From positions 124,001 to 188,000 of the forward strand of contig JAGNKX010000001.1 of the NCBI GenBank assembly GCA_017999915.1: a stretch of 64,000 nucleotides of DNA. The letters are read 5' to 3'. The translations under genes and the position numbers were made by a program. The notes beneath the pieces are model-generated. The model was given only the letters and a program-made list of their open reading frames with translations. It searched no databases and was not told the origin of the DNA. Origin of the DNA: Spirochaetota bacterium (GTDB lineage: Bacteria > Spirochaetota > UBA4802 > UBA5550). Shown in pieces: positions 43,424 to 52,477 of this stretch; position 1 is the stretch's first letter, and each line of letters begins with the position of its first letter.

Positions 43424-43505
43424 CTCCCCTCCCTTGATGGGAGGGGCCGGGGGAGGGTGAGTGACCCAACACCCCCTCCTCGTTCCTCCCCCATCAAGGG
43501 GGAGG
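43424..43505. mobile_element. 82-bp miniature inverted-repeat element between the two flavoprotein genes
   Basis: Left end CTCCCCTCCCTTGATGGGAG (43424-43443) and right end CCTCCCCCATCAAGGGGGAG (43486-43505) are near-complementary; each end also folds on itself around TTGATGG or CCATCAAG. The end sequence is of a kind I know from many distant genomes. No frame. Lies between gene stop 43418 and the next ribosome site at 43533, so it is in the operon mRNA. Confidence 0.65.
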
Positions 43506-43545
43506 ATGTAATATTGCAACTAAAATCAAACCAGGAGAATATATC

Positions 43546-44580
43546 ATGCAAACGAGAATCACGAAGCTTTTCGGAATCAAATATCCGATCATCCTGCCGG
43601 GAATGAGCTGGATCAGCGTGCCCGAGCTGGTGGCGGCGGTCTGCAACGCCGGCGGCATCGGCTGGCTCGCCACCGGACCGCTCAACACCGATCAGACCAG
43701 GGAATCGATCAAGAAGATCCGCAAGCTTACGAACAAGCCCTTCGGCGCCGGCGCGACCCTGCTCATGCCGGGAGCGCGGGAGAACGCCGAGGTCCTCCTC
43801 GAGGAGCAGGTCCCGGTCATCAACGTGTCCCTCGGGAAATGTGACTGGATCGCCCAGCGCGCCCACAAGTACGGCGGCAAGGTCATCGCCACGGTGACGA
43901 CGGAGAAGCACGCCCTCGCGGCGGAAAAACAGGGCGCGGACGCCCTGCAGGTGACCGGGAACGAGGCAGCGGCCCACGGCAGCCAGGTGACCACTCTGGT
44001 CCTTACTCCGGCCATTGCGAAGATCGTGAAGATACCGGTGGTATCCATCGGCGGGTACGCCGACGGTCACGGACTGGCCGCGGCCCTGGCCCTGGGAGCC
44101 GACGCCATCGGCATGGGCACGCGCCTTTCAATGACAAAGGAAAGCCCGGTCCACGAGACCACCAAGAAGGCCCAGCTGGAAGCGAGCATCGACGACACCA
44201 TCTATTCAAACCGCTTTGACGGGCTCTACTGCCGCGTGCTCAAGACGCCCCAGGCGGAGAAATCGATCAAGCAGGGCATCAACCTGTTCAGGGCCATGGT
44301 CGCGGGACCGCGGATCGCGAAGGAGATGAAGCTGCCGCTGTTCAAGCTCATGCTGGGGATGCTGGCCCAGCCGGAAAACATGATGAAGCTCGCCCACATG
44401 GCCACGGCCTTCGACAAGATCAAATGGGCCACCGAGAAAGGCGACCTGAAATACGGCGTGCACCTGACCGGCCAGATACAGGGACTCATCAACGATCTCC
44501 CCACGGTCAAGGAAGTCATCGAGCAGACCGTCAAGGAAGCTAAAGAAGTATATAAAAAAATGGGAACACAATTGAAATAA
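43546..44580 (+). CDS. Nitronate monooxygenase / FabK-like flavoprotein, second copy
   Basis: 344 residues; AGGAGAATATATC upstream. Same family and arrangement as the copy at 42432: FGIKYPIILPGMSWISVPEL, AVCNAGGIGWLA, QVTGNEAAAHGSQVTTLVLT and SIGGYADGHGLAAALALGAD. The pocket segment holds an AAAHGS where the first copy has EEGGHP, so the substrate probably differs. Duplication followed by change is likely. Same strand, 128 bp behind copy one with the miniature repeat in between. Confidence 0.85.
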   Translation: MQTRITKLFGIKYPIILPGMSWISVPELVAAVCNAGGIGWLATGPLNTDQTRESIKKIRKLTNKPFGAGATLLMPGARENAEVLLEEQVPVINVSLGKCDWIAQRAHKYGGKVIATVTTEKHALAAEKQGADALQVTGNEAAAHGSQVTTLVLTPAIAKIVKIPVVSIGGYADGHGLAAALALGADAIGMGTRLSMTKESPVHETTKKAQLEASIDDTIYSNRFDGLYCRVLKTPQAEKSIKQGINLFRAMVAGPRIAKEMKLPLFKLMLGMLAQPENMMKLAHMATAFDKIKWATEKGDLKYGVHLTGQIQGLINDLPTVKEVIEQTVKEAKEVYKKMGTQLK

Positions 44581-44612
44581 CCTTTCACACGGCAGACCAT
44601 TAAGGAGGATGT

Positions 44613-46616
44613 ATGTTTGACAATCTTTTCAGCCCCATCACCATCAACAAGACCGTTATAAAGAACCGGATAGCCTACCCGTCCCTGGGACTCATGTATT
44701 CCTACGACGGGAACCTGAACGACAGATATTTCAATTTTTATGTCGAGCGCGCCCGCGGGGGCGCCGGCATTGTCACCGTGGGGCCAGTCGGTTTCGATGT
44801 GGTCGGGAGCGGAAAGGTGATCCTGGTCCTCGATTCCGACGACAAGATACCGGCCTACGCCAAACTCGCATCCGCCATCAAACAGGAGGGCTCCCGCTCG
44901 TGGATACAGCTCTTCCACGCCGGCGCCTATTCCTACTCGAAGTTCATGGGAGGGCCCGACCCGATTGCTCCCTCCCCGATTTATTCCAAGTATTCAAAGC
45001 TCGTGCCGCGCGAGATGACGATCGAAGACATCACGGTGGCCCAGGAAGGGTTCGTGGAGGCCGCCCGCCGCGCCAAGGAGGCCGGCTTCGACGGGGTGGA
45101 GCTCATCGGCTCGGCCGGGTACCTGATCACGCAGTTCCTCTCGCCCCTGAAGAACCAGCGCACGGACCGGTATGGCGGAAGCTTCGAGAACCGGACCCGC
45201 TTTCCGCGCGAGATCCTTGAGATGATGCGTGCGAAACTCGGCCCGGACTACCCGATATCCGTCCGCATGGCGGGCAACGATTTCGTGCCAGGGAGCAACA
45301 CCAGCTCGGAAACGCCGGCGATCGCGAAGATGTACGAGCAGGCCGGCGTGGACATGCTCAGCGTTACCGGCGGCTGGCATGAGGCGACCATTCCCCAGCT
45401 TCCCATGGACGCGCCCCGGTCCGTGTTCTCCTACCTCGCCATGAATGTCAAACGGGAGGTTTCTGTGCCGATAAGCGCATCGAACCGCATATCCGATCCC
45501 TACTCTGCCGAGCAGCTTTTGAAAGACGGGTGCTGCGACATCATAAACCTGGGACGGGTGCTCATCGCCGATCCCTACTGGCCGAAGAAGGCCGAGGATG
45601 GCCTGGTGGACGAGATCAGGCCCTGCGTGGCCTGCAACCAGGGCTGCACGGACAGCATCTTCAGCGGCAAGGCGATTTTCTGCATCGCCAACGCCAGGGC
45701 CGGTTACGAGGGCGAGCGCGCCATCGCGAAGACCTCGTCACCGAAAAAGGTGATGGTCATCGGATCGGGTCCCGGCGGCCTGGAGGCAGCGGCCTGCGCG
45801 GCCGAGGCGGGCCACACGGTGGAGCTCTACGAGAAGGCTGACCGGATCGGCGGCCAGCTCTGGATAGCCGGTACGCCGCCCCACAAGCATGAGCTATGGG
45901 AGCTCATCGCCTACTACGACGCCATGCTGGACAAGTACGATATCGAGGTGAACCTCGGTCAGGAAGTGACCGTGGATTTAATAAAAGAGAAAAAACCGGA
46001 CCATGTCATCGTGGCCGAAGGAGCGGAGCCGCTGAAGCCCCGCATCGACGGCATCGACGACCCAAAGGTGGTCTCGGCCTGGGACGTGCTGACCGACGAC
46101 CCGATGCTCGGGACCAACATCGCCGTCATCGGCGGCGGGGCCGTGGGCCTGGAGACCGCCGAGTTCCTGGCGGTCAAGGGCACCCTCACGCCGGAGGCGA
46201 TGCATTTTCTCTTCATGTACGAAGGTGAAACGACCGAGCGGCTCCGCGAGCTGTGCACCCGCGGCACGAAGAAGATCACCGTCTTCGAGATGCTGCCCAA
46301 GGCCGCGGCGGAGGTGGGCCGGTCAACGCGGTGGGTCCTCATGAACGGCGTGAAGCGCTACGGGATCGAAGTCATAACAGGCGCCAAGGTCACGTCGCTG
46401 AAAGGCGGCACGGTCGTGTACGAGCACGGCGGCGCGACCGAATCCCGCCGGTTCGACACCATCGTGAACGCGGTGGGCTCGCGGTCGGTGCGGAAGGTAG
46501 CGGACGCCCTCGCCTCGACCGGCATCCCCTGCACGGTCATAGGGGATGGGGACAAGCCGGCCCGGATCGACAAGGCGATCCATGACGCCTTCCTGGCGGT
46601 CATGAACCTGAAATAG
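44613..46616 (+). CDS. NADH:flavin oxidoreductase, 2,4-dienoyl-CoA reductase (FadH/Old Yellow) type
   Basis: 667 residues, AAGGAGGATGT upstream. Order: FMN TIM barrel (FDNLFSPITINKTVIKNRIA start, VELIGSAGYLITQFLSP), [4Fe-4S] site (CVACNQGCTDSIFSGKAIFC, about 343-362) and a C-terminal FAD/NAD(P)-binding module (VMVIGSGPGGLEAA, about 381-394, and a second nucleotide motif IAVIGGGAVGLETAE). This is the plan of E. coli FadH and of bile-acid flavin reductases such as BaiCD. It would reduce a conjugated double bond of an acyl-CoA or enone. Last gene of the TetR run. Confidence 0.92.
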   Translation: MFDNLFSPITINKTVIKNRIAYPSLGLMYSYDGNLNDRYFNFYVERARGGAGIVTVGPVGFDVVGSGKVILVLDSDDKIPAYAKLASAIKQEGSRSWIQLFHAGAYSYSKFMGGPDPIAPSPIYSKYSKLVPREMTIEDITVAQEGFVEAARRAKEAGFDGVELIGSAGYLITQFLSPLKNQRTDRYGGSFENRTRFPREILEMMRAKLGPDYPISVRMAGNDFVPGSNTSSETPAIAKMYEQAGVDMLSVTGGWHEATIPQLPMDAPRSVFSYLAMNVKREVSVPISASNRISDPYSAEQLLKDGCCDIINLGRVLIADPYWPKKAEDGLVDEIRPCVACNQGCTDSIFSGKAIFCIANARAGYEGERAIAKTSSPKKVMVIGSGPGGLEAAACAAEAGHTVELYEKADRIGGQLWIAGTPPHKHELWELIAYYDAMLDKYDIEVNLGQEVTVDLIKEKKPDHVIVAEGAEPLKPRIDGIDDPKVVSAWDVLTDDPMLGTNIAVIGGGAVGLETAEFLAVKGTLTPEAMHFLFMYEGETTERLRELCTRGTKKITVFEMLPKAAAEVGRSTRWVLMNGVKRYGIEVITGAKVTSLKGGTVVYEHGGATESRRFDTIVNAVGSRSVRKVADALASTGIPCTVIGDGDKPARIDKAIHDAFLAVMNLK

Positions 46617-46621
46617 CCGTC

Positions 46622-47023
46622 CTATTCATAGGCCTGGTACACGACATAGAGGGCGGCGGCTATAACGAGCTCCACGGAAAGGACGAGAATCCAGACCGAA
46701 AAGAAGGGGCGGAAGTGAACGCCGCCGCTGCCGATCGACAGGCCCCATACGAACTTGGAGAGGATTATCCGCAGCACCCAGAAGAAGAACACGACGATGC
46801 TTGCCGTGGCGATGGCTTTCTTCCGGGCAAAGGTGATGAGGCCGATGATCATGATGATCCCGCATATCAGCTCGACAACGCCGAATATGATCTCAAGGTT
46901 GTAATTGTCGTTCAGGGAGAAGACGCTTTCCTGGAGATGCGGAATGACCCCGATGATCCCCAGTACGATGAAGAACAGGCCCAGCGCGAGCCTCATGATC
47001 TTGACGGATACAACTCTGTTCAT
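46622..47023 (-). CDS. Four-helix membrane protein, unknown
   Basis: 133 residues from ATG 47023 (GGAGGCACC upstream); the frame back to 47128 is not used. Four hydrophobic helices, start MNRVVSVKIMRLALGLFFIV, with a short conserved-looking acidic region (FGVVELICGIIMIIGL). No family recognised. Convergent with the flavoprotein gene (5 bp between stops). Confidence 0.65.
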   Translation of the reverse strand: MNRVVSVKIMRLALGLFFIVLGIIGVIPHLQESVFSLNDNYNLEIIFGVVELICGIIMIIGLITFARKKAIATASIVVFFFWVLRIILSKFVWGLSIGSGGVHFRPFFSVWILVLSVELVIAAALYVVYQAYE

Positions 47024-47178
47024 GGTGCCTCCAGATTGTGTGATTGATGGACTGCTTGATCCTGACGTATGATGTCTGTTTATTGCTTTTTCCGTTGAAT
47101 AATGTGCCATAGACTCAATAAAATGCACAAGCTTTTTTTATAATAATAGATGGAGGCTCACGGCAGCAGTCGTAAATA

Positions 47179-47285
47179 GGGGGGCATGGGCCATACCGCT
47201 CGTCCGCCTCGTATAACATCCATGTTGACTCGGCGGAATCGGCAACGTCCATGTCGCCTGCTCGCTGGGATGGCCCATGCCCCCT
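47179..47285. repeat. 107-bp inverted-repeat element
   Basis: Left arm GGGGGCATGGGCCAT (47180-47194) and right arm ATGGCCCATGCCCCC (47270-47284) are exact reverse complements. Interior noncoding. Ends at 47 bp before the pseudouridine synthase start. Confidence 0.65.
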
Positions 47286-47331
47286 CTAAAATTAAACTGC
47301 TACCGGACTCACCGCCACGGATATCGATACC

Positions 47332-48309
47332 ATGCCGGAAGAAACAACCCTTTCATCACGGATCACGCAGAATAGCGCGGGCCAACGGCTCATAGACTTT
47401 CTCTGCGGTCGTTTCAAGTACCACGGCCGCGACCGGTGGATAGAAATCATCACCGAAGGCCTTGTGACCGTCAACGGAGCTTCCTCCGATCCCGGCTATG
47501 CCCTTAAAAAGAATGACACGGTCTCCTATACGGTCGTTCTGCGGGAGCCTCCCGTCGACAGCGCCATCGCGATCATTCATGAGGAAGAGTCCTTTCTGGT
47601 GGCAACCAAGCCGGGAAACCTTCCCTCTCACGCCGACGGCAACTTCATCAAGAACACCTTCATTTACATTCTCCGGCAGCGCATGGCCGGCGGGGGATAC
47701 AGCGGCCCGGTCAAGCTGGCGCACCGTCTGGACAGGGAGACAAGCGGCATCATGGTGGTGGGGAAGACCGACAGGGCCCATCGGAACCTGGCGAGCCAGT
47801 TCGAGGAAGGAACGGTTGAAAAAGAATATCTCGCCGTTGTCCGCGGCCCTGTCTCAGAGGATTCATTCGAAGTGGGAGACGCCATAGGGACCGACGCAGG
47901 AAGCGCCATATCGATCAGGAAAAAGGTGGTCCCCCCCGGAACACCCGGCTCGCGCCCCGCCTTCACCCGCTTCGAGGTGATGGAGCGCTTCGCCGAGGCA
48001 ACCCTGCTTCGCTGCCTGCCCGCAACGGGGCGCACCAACCAGATCAGGGTTCACCTGGACCACGCCGGCCATCCCCTTGTCGGCGACAAGCTCTACGGCA
48101 GGAGCGACGAGCAGTTCCTGGAATTCGTCCGGAGGGCCCGGGCCGGAAAGTTCGAACCCCTTCCCTGGATGGAGGCGCCGCGGCATCTCCTCCACGCGAG
48201 CAGGCTTTCCTTCTGCCATCCCCTTACCGGGGAGCGTCTCACCTTCTCCTCCCCCATGCCGGACGACATGGCGTTATACATGGAAAAAATCAGAAAACCT
48301 CAGGGGTGA
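47332..48309 (+). CDS. RluA-family RNA pseudouridine synthase
   Basis: 325 residues. Residues 15-75 form an S4-like RNA-binding part (IEIITEGLVTVNGASSDPGY), then the catalytic domain with LAHRLDRETSGIMVVGKTD (catalytic Asp in HRLDRETSG), KEYLAVVRG and TGRTNQIRVHLDHAGHPLVGD. Converts uridine to pseudouridine in rRNA or tRNA; which site cannot be said. No clear ribosome site before ATG 47332. Stop codon overlaps the end of the convergent gene at 48300 by 10 bases. Confidence 0.92.
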   Translation: MPEETTLSSRITQNSAGQRLIDFLCGRFKYHGRDRWIEIITEGLVTVNGASSDPGYALKKNDTVSYTVVLREPPVDSAIAIIHEEESFLVATKPGNLPSHADGNFIKNTFIYILRQRMAGGGYSGPVKLAHRLDRETSGIMVVGKTDRAHRNLASQFEEGTVEKEYLAVVRGPVSEDSFEVGDAIGTDAGSAISIRKKVVPPGTPGSRPAFTRFEVMERFAEATLLRCLPATGRTNQIRVHLDHAGHPLVGDKLYGRSDEQFLEFVRRARAGKFEPLPWMEAPRHLLHASRLSFCHPLTGERLTFSSPMPDDMALYMEKIRKPQG

Positions 48310-48743
48310 AACACGGCCACATCGGTGAGCCCGTCAGCGAGGACATAGGCCCGCACGTCAATCTGGAAGATCGCCATCGCAGGCGATTTAAAAAAATCGG
48401 CCAGTCCCGGCAGGCGGTCCGCGTGGTCTTTCAGCCTTCTCGACTTATCCTCGCCGGCGAGCTCGCGAGCCTCTCCCATCGCGGTGATGGCAGCGGTCCG
48501 GCTGAAATCCTTCGGATTGCAGATCCTGCTGTCGATGGTGAGGGAGATGTTAGGGTTTTCCGCCAGGTTGCGGTACTTGGTCGTATCGTTCGGCGTGGCG
48601 AAAAATATCTTTTTCAGGTCGGGGGAATAGGAAAAAGCGACCAGGCTCCCGTAGGGCTGGCGGTCCGCGGCGGTCGCAAGCACCCCCGTCGCCTGCGATT
48701 CGATCATAAGCCGTATCTTGTTCTTCACCGCTTCTTCACGCAT
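48300..48743 (-). CDS. Pyridoxamine-5'-phosphate-oxidase-fold protein
   Basis: 147 residues. A single split barrel: IESQATGVLATAADRQPYGS start, SPDLKKIFFATPNDTTKYRN, with NISLTIDSR and the closing DVRAYVLADG. FMN or haem binding is usual for the family; activity unknown. GAGG lies 4 nt upstream of ATG. Its start overlaps the stop of the DUF523 protein (48736-48743), so translation is coupled to that gene. Not close to the two-domain relative at 11553. Confidence 0.82.
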   Translation of the reverse strand: MREEAVKNKIRLMIESQATGVLATAADRQPYGSLVAFSYSPDLKKIFFATPNDTTKYRNLAENPNISLTIDSRICNPKDFSRTAAITAMGEARELAGEDKSRRLKDHADRLPGLADFFKSPAMAIFQIDVRAYVLADGLTDVAVFHP

Positions 48744-49686
48744 GGTTCCTCAGCTTGAGCTCCAACGGATGCGGATCGAGATAATACTGGCCGGCCAGGT
48801 ATTGCTCCCCCTGTTTCCGCACATGGTGCCTGACAAGCGTAACCGGCACGATAAGGGGAACGAGTTCCCGGCGGTATTGACCGATCACCTCCACGAGCTC
48901 CTTTTTTTCATCGGCTCCCAGGCGGTCCTTGAAATAACCGGCCAGGTGCTCGAGAACATTCGCGTTTTTTTTCACCGTCGACCGGCTTCGGAGGGCTTCC
49001 ATGAAGAGCTCCTCGTATCGGTCCCTGAAGTCCCCTCGGCTCATATCCCCGACCCGGGCCACCAGCTTTCCCAGCTCCTTCTGCTTCGCCGGGCTGTGCG
49101 CCATGAGGAGGTATTTGTGCCGGGCATGAAATTCAATGAGCACGGCCGCTCCCTTGGCGCGGGCGCATTCCTCCTTCCATCGGTCAAAAGCGAAAATCCG
49201 CACGATAAAGTTTTCCCGAAGGTTTATATCATGGAGCCTTCCTTCATCCTCCACCGGCATCCGGGGAAAGCGCTCCATAAAGGCACGCGCGAAAAGGCCC
49301 GCGCCGATTTTCCTTGAATGTCCCGCCCCGTCATACACCTTTACCCGCTCCATGCCGCTTGACGGGGACCCGCTCTTGAAAATGAAACCGCGCAGGTCCG
49401 CTTTTTCAAGCTCGTCAAGCTTCGCGCCTATCCAACGGTTCATCGGCCCTGTCATGTCCCTTCCCGTCTTCTGCGTTACCAGGCGGGGGGCCGAAGGGAC
49501 GCCCGTGAGCCTCATTGCCTCGCGGGGAACTCCGAAACCGGCCTCATACTCAGGGCACACCGGAACGTATTCGACGAAGGTGCCCAGGGTATCAACGAGA
49601 TAACGGTCCAGCTTGTGGCCGCCGTCATAGCGCACCCTTTCACCGAGGAGGCAGGAACTGATACCGACCCTGATCGTGGCGCCCAT
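48736..49686 (-). CDS. DUF523-DUF1722 protein (YbgA type)
   Basis: 316 residues. Residues 1-150 are DUF523, with GISSCLLGERVRYDGGHK, PVCPEYEAGFGVPRE and the three Cys likely to bind metal; residues 175-300 are DUF1722 (EFHARHKYLLMAHSP, AGYFKDRL). The fusion is common in bacteria. A role with tRNA thiolation has been raised for DUF523 proteins; not proved here. Weak ribosome site at ATG 49686. Coupled to the FMN-fold gene downstream by an 8-base overlap. Confidence 0.88.
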   Translation of the reverse strand: MGATIRVGISSCLLGERVRYDGGHKLDRYLVDTLGTFVEYVPVCPEYEAGFGVPREAMRLTGVPSAPRLVTQKTGRDMTGPMNRWIGAKLDELEKADLRGFIFKSGSPSSGMERVKVYDGAGHSRKIGAGLFARAFMERFPRMPVEDEGRLHDINLRENFIVRIFAFDRWKEECARAKGAAVLIEFHARHKYLLMAHSPAKQKELGKLVARVGDMSRGDFRDRYEELFMEALRSRSTVKKNANVLEHLAGYFKDRLGADEKKELVEVIGQYRRELVPLIVPVTLVRHHVRKQGEQYLAGQYYLDPHPLELKLRNHA

Positions 49687-49764
49687 GGACTAAATATACT
49701 TCACCCGCAGGTCCATGACAATAAAATTCGTGATTTTACGGCGAGAGCGGGATGCCGGAGATAA

Positions 49765-51489
49765 TTACCAACGGTCATTGATTTTGAAGAGGAAGCGGAG
49801 CACTGGCATGGCAAGGGGCTTCATCTTTTCGAACGAGGAATAAAGCCATTTCTTTGCCATGATGGCCTCCATGAACTGGTAGGGGATCGACTGGCGGGCT
49901 TTTTCCATGTCATCATGAAGATAATTCAGGTAGTCATATTCGATTTTTCTCATTATTCCGGCCTTGATAAAACGCGAAACGGCGGTTGCCTGCCGGAACG
50001 ATTCCTGTATCGCCTTGACGTCATCGGTCCTGCCCTGATCCAGGTTTCCGCACATTCCCGCGGCCACCAGGGGAACGGTATCCACCGCAGCCCTGAAGGC
50101 GATCTTCATGAGAAACACATCATCGTACTGGCTGATGGCACCGTTCTCATCGTAAAGGTAATCCTTTATCAGCCTGACCGGATAGATCAGCCCGGACGCC
50201 GGCATATTCTGTTTGCCCACAAGACCCGTGCAATAGGTCCTGCTTTCCAGCCGTTCACGCCGTCGCACCAGCGATGGAACCGATCGACCGGAATCGTCCC
50301 ACCGTTCATCGAAGAACTGGACATCGCCGGCGGCCACCATGCTTTCATGGAGAATCTGGGGAAAGTAAGGGAATATCGAGGGCATGACGAAATCTTCACT
50401 CCTGACAAACCAGTAATAGCATTCATCGCCATCGATGTTATTCTTAAGCATTGTCGCGAATGCCGATACGAGCTCAGCATCCTTTCCGCATTGTTGTATG
50501 GCATCGGTTATCCCTATCGAAAGGCCCTGGTATTCCGCCGCCATCAAGGAAAGCTTATCACGGACGCCCCGGTCCTCCCTGTTCAATATCAGGTGCACGG
50601 CAATATCAACGGCACCGGCTGCAACGGCAGCCGCTATCCGCACGGAATCAAGGAAACGCCGTATTGTTTCTTCACGGCGGCCATCCATCATTGTCACCAG
50701 GTGCACTTTTTTCCTTTTCTTGCCGGAGTAGAGCCCGGCCAGCGTCGGCTGGACCCAGTGGGTATAAAAGCATTTCCGGGGATCAGTGCCGATCCTTATA
50801 AGGTAATCAATGGTATTATCTATGCTTATCAGCCCCCGCAGGGTTATGAATGAATGATTGATGAACCGCTTCTTTAAATAGTCGAGCAGTCCCGGTTCAA
50901 TCCTTCCACTGGCATAGACCTCCGCATCTCCGGTTCCTTCATGGATGGCAAAGAGGGCGGAATCTATGGCGCAGACAAGGCCTTTCATGTATGATTCCAT
51001 AACCAGGACAAGGTCGTAACCGTATGTCCCCGCCAGTTCGGAGGGCATGGCGAAGCCGCGCTTTTTACAGTTGCCCACATTGGCAAGAAGAAGGTTCCCG
51101 TCAAGGTGAACCGCCGGATAGGGGCGGATATTGGTCCAGGGAAGGGGCCCATCCCCGGGGTCCTTCACGAACCGAAGGGCCCGGTAATTGAGGGAATCGA
51201 TACCGGCGTTTCCCATGAATGCCCAGTTATCCGCGCCGAATTCCTCGTCCGCATTCCCGATGCTGCAGGCGACCTGCTCACGGATATTTGCCGGAACCAC
51301 GACATCGTCATGGCAGATGAGAGCGTATCCAGCGGGGCAATCGGCGATCACCGAATTGATGAAGGCGTAATAATCGGTTCCGGTTCGCACGCGGGGAGCG
51401 GGAAGTCCCAGCCCGGCGAAAAGGGCCTCTTTTCTCCTCCCTCCATCCTCATCGGGGCAGAGGATATATATTTCGAAATTCTCCTTCAT
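49765..51489 (-). CDS. Large glycosyltransferase-like protein, two Rossmann-like halves
   Basis: 574 residues; start ATG 51489 overlaps the TGA of the GT2 gene (TGATG); a GTG one codon earlier is the alternative. The first half (to about 210) has a family-2-like core with ALICHDDVVVPANI (DD metal-type site) and HLDGNLLLAN. The second half begins at about 265 (KVHLVTMMDGRREETIRRFL) and has YYWFVRSEDFVMPSIFPYFP. No clear match to one named family. Part of the polysaccharide block; probably adds a sugar to surface glycan (inference). Confidence 0.65.
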   Translation of the reverse strand: MKENFEIYILCPDEDGGRRKEALFAGLGLPAPRVRTGTDYYAFINSVIADCPAGYALICHDDVVVPANIREQVACSIGNADEEFGADNWAFMGNAGIDSLNYRALRFVKDPGDGPLPWTNIRPYPAVHLDGNLLLANVGNCKKRGFAMPSELAGTYGYDLVLVMESYMKGLVCAIDSALFAIHEGTGDAEVYASGRIEPGLLDYLKKRFINHSFITLRGLISIDNTIDYLIRIGTDPRKCFYTHWVQPTLAGLYSGKKRKKVHLVTMMDGRREETIRRFLDSVRIAAAVAAGAVDIAVHLILNREDRGVRDKLSLMAAEYQGLSIGITDAIQQCGKDAELVSAFATMLKNNIDGDECYYWFVRSEDFVMPSIFPYFPQILHESMVAAGDVQFFDERWDDSGRSVPSLVRRRERLESRTYCTGLVGKQNMPASGLIYPVRLIKDYLYDENGAISQYDDVFLMKIAFRAAVDTVPLVAAGMCGNLDQGRTDDVKAIQESFRQATAVSRFIKAGIMRKIEYDYLNYLHDDMEKARQSIPYQFMEAIMAKKWLYSSFEKMKPLAMPVLRFLFKINDRW

Positions 51490-52388
51490 CACTCGCCGTT
51501 GCTTATCTTGTTATACACATTGAAGTCCGATATCACTATCCGGTCCCTGTGATTTTTCAGGTTGCGGCGGTATCCCTTCAGGGAACGCGTATCCACCTTC
51601 CGCTTCACCTCTTTGACCGAATCAATGACCTCCTTGATATACCCCGGGGCATATTCGAGACGCTTCAGGATCCTGATGCCCCGGCGCATGCCCCGGCGCC
51701 CCCAGTACTTGTACATGATGTAGATAAAATTCCGCGCCGACCAGAAATATTCGGTGTAATAACGGTACCGGTTGTAGGAAAAATAGTGCCCGGTGAAATG
51801 ATACACCGCCGCGGGCGGATGATACAGCACCCGGTACCCGGAAAGCCATGCCCGCCAGGAGAGGTCCACGTCCTCGACATACATCCAGAAGAGCTCATCG
51901 AATCCCCGTACCTTGCTGAAAAACTCGGAATTCACCAGTATGCAGCATCCCGAGGCCCAGGGGGTCTCACCTGTCTTTTCATCATACCCCTTCGGGTGCT
52001 CATAGGGAAGCTGGCGCGCCTCCACGATCGCCACGGGGCCGCCCTGTTCCATGGCGTTCATGAGCTCATGGATGGCGTACTCATGCATGTATACGTCGGG
52101 GTTGACTATGAGGAAACTGGGGGTCGGATTGACCGTGGCAAAGGCGAAATTATGGGCTTCCCCGAAACCGCAGGGGCTCCCCTTGTTGATTTCATGGACG
52201 CTCACGATGCCCCGCTGCGCGTCACCGGCGTAGAGGCGGTCATTTATGCCGGTGTAATTGACGAGATATAGCTCGATGCCGGATATGCCTTTCTGGAGCA
52301 TGAGCGAGGGAATCAGCCATGATTCCACTGTCTCCATCTCGCCTCTCGATACCGAACAAAAAACTGTTATTCTGTCATTCATGGCCAT
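51489..52388 (-). CDS. Family 2 glycosyltransferase
   Basis: 299 residues. GT2 core: ITVFCSVSRGEMETVESWLI, FLIVNPDVYMHEYAI (the NPD of rhamnosyl-type GT2), PWASGCCILVNSEFFSKVRG and FDELFWMYVEDVDLSWRAW with the EDxDLSWR acceptor motif. Transfers a sugar to a lipid-linked glycan at the cytoplasmic side of the inner membrane. It overlaps the larger glycosyltransferase-like gene. ATG at 52388 or two codons later. Confidence 0.9.
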   Translation of the reverse strand: MAMNDRITVFCSVSRGEMETVESWLIPSLMLQKGISGIELYLVNYTGINDRLYAGDAQRGIVSVHEINKGSPCGFGEAHNFAFATVNPTPSFLIVNPDVYMHEYAIHELMNAMEQGGPVAIVEARQLPYEHPKGYDEKTGETPWASGCCILVNSEFFSKVRGFDELFWMYVEDVDLSWRAWLSGYRVLYHPPAAVYHFTGHYFSYNRYRYYTEYFWSARNFIYIMYKYWGRRGMRRGIRILKRLEYAPGYIKEVIDSVKEVKRKVDTRSLKGYRRNLKNHRDRIVISDFNVYNKISNGE

Positions 52389-52477
52389 GGTATTGTCGTT
52401 TACAGCATACTATGCGATCGGTGTTGGCGCGTTACGAAAATCCTTCCGGTGATCCATTGGTATTAATTCTCTACTAT

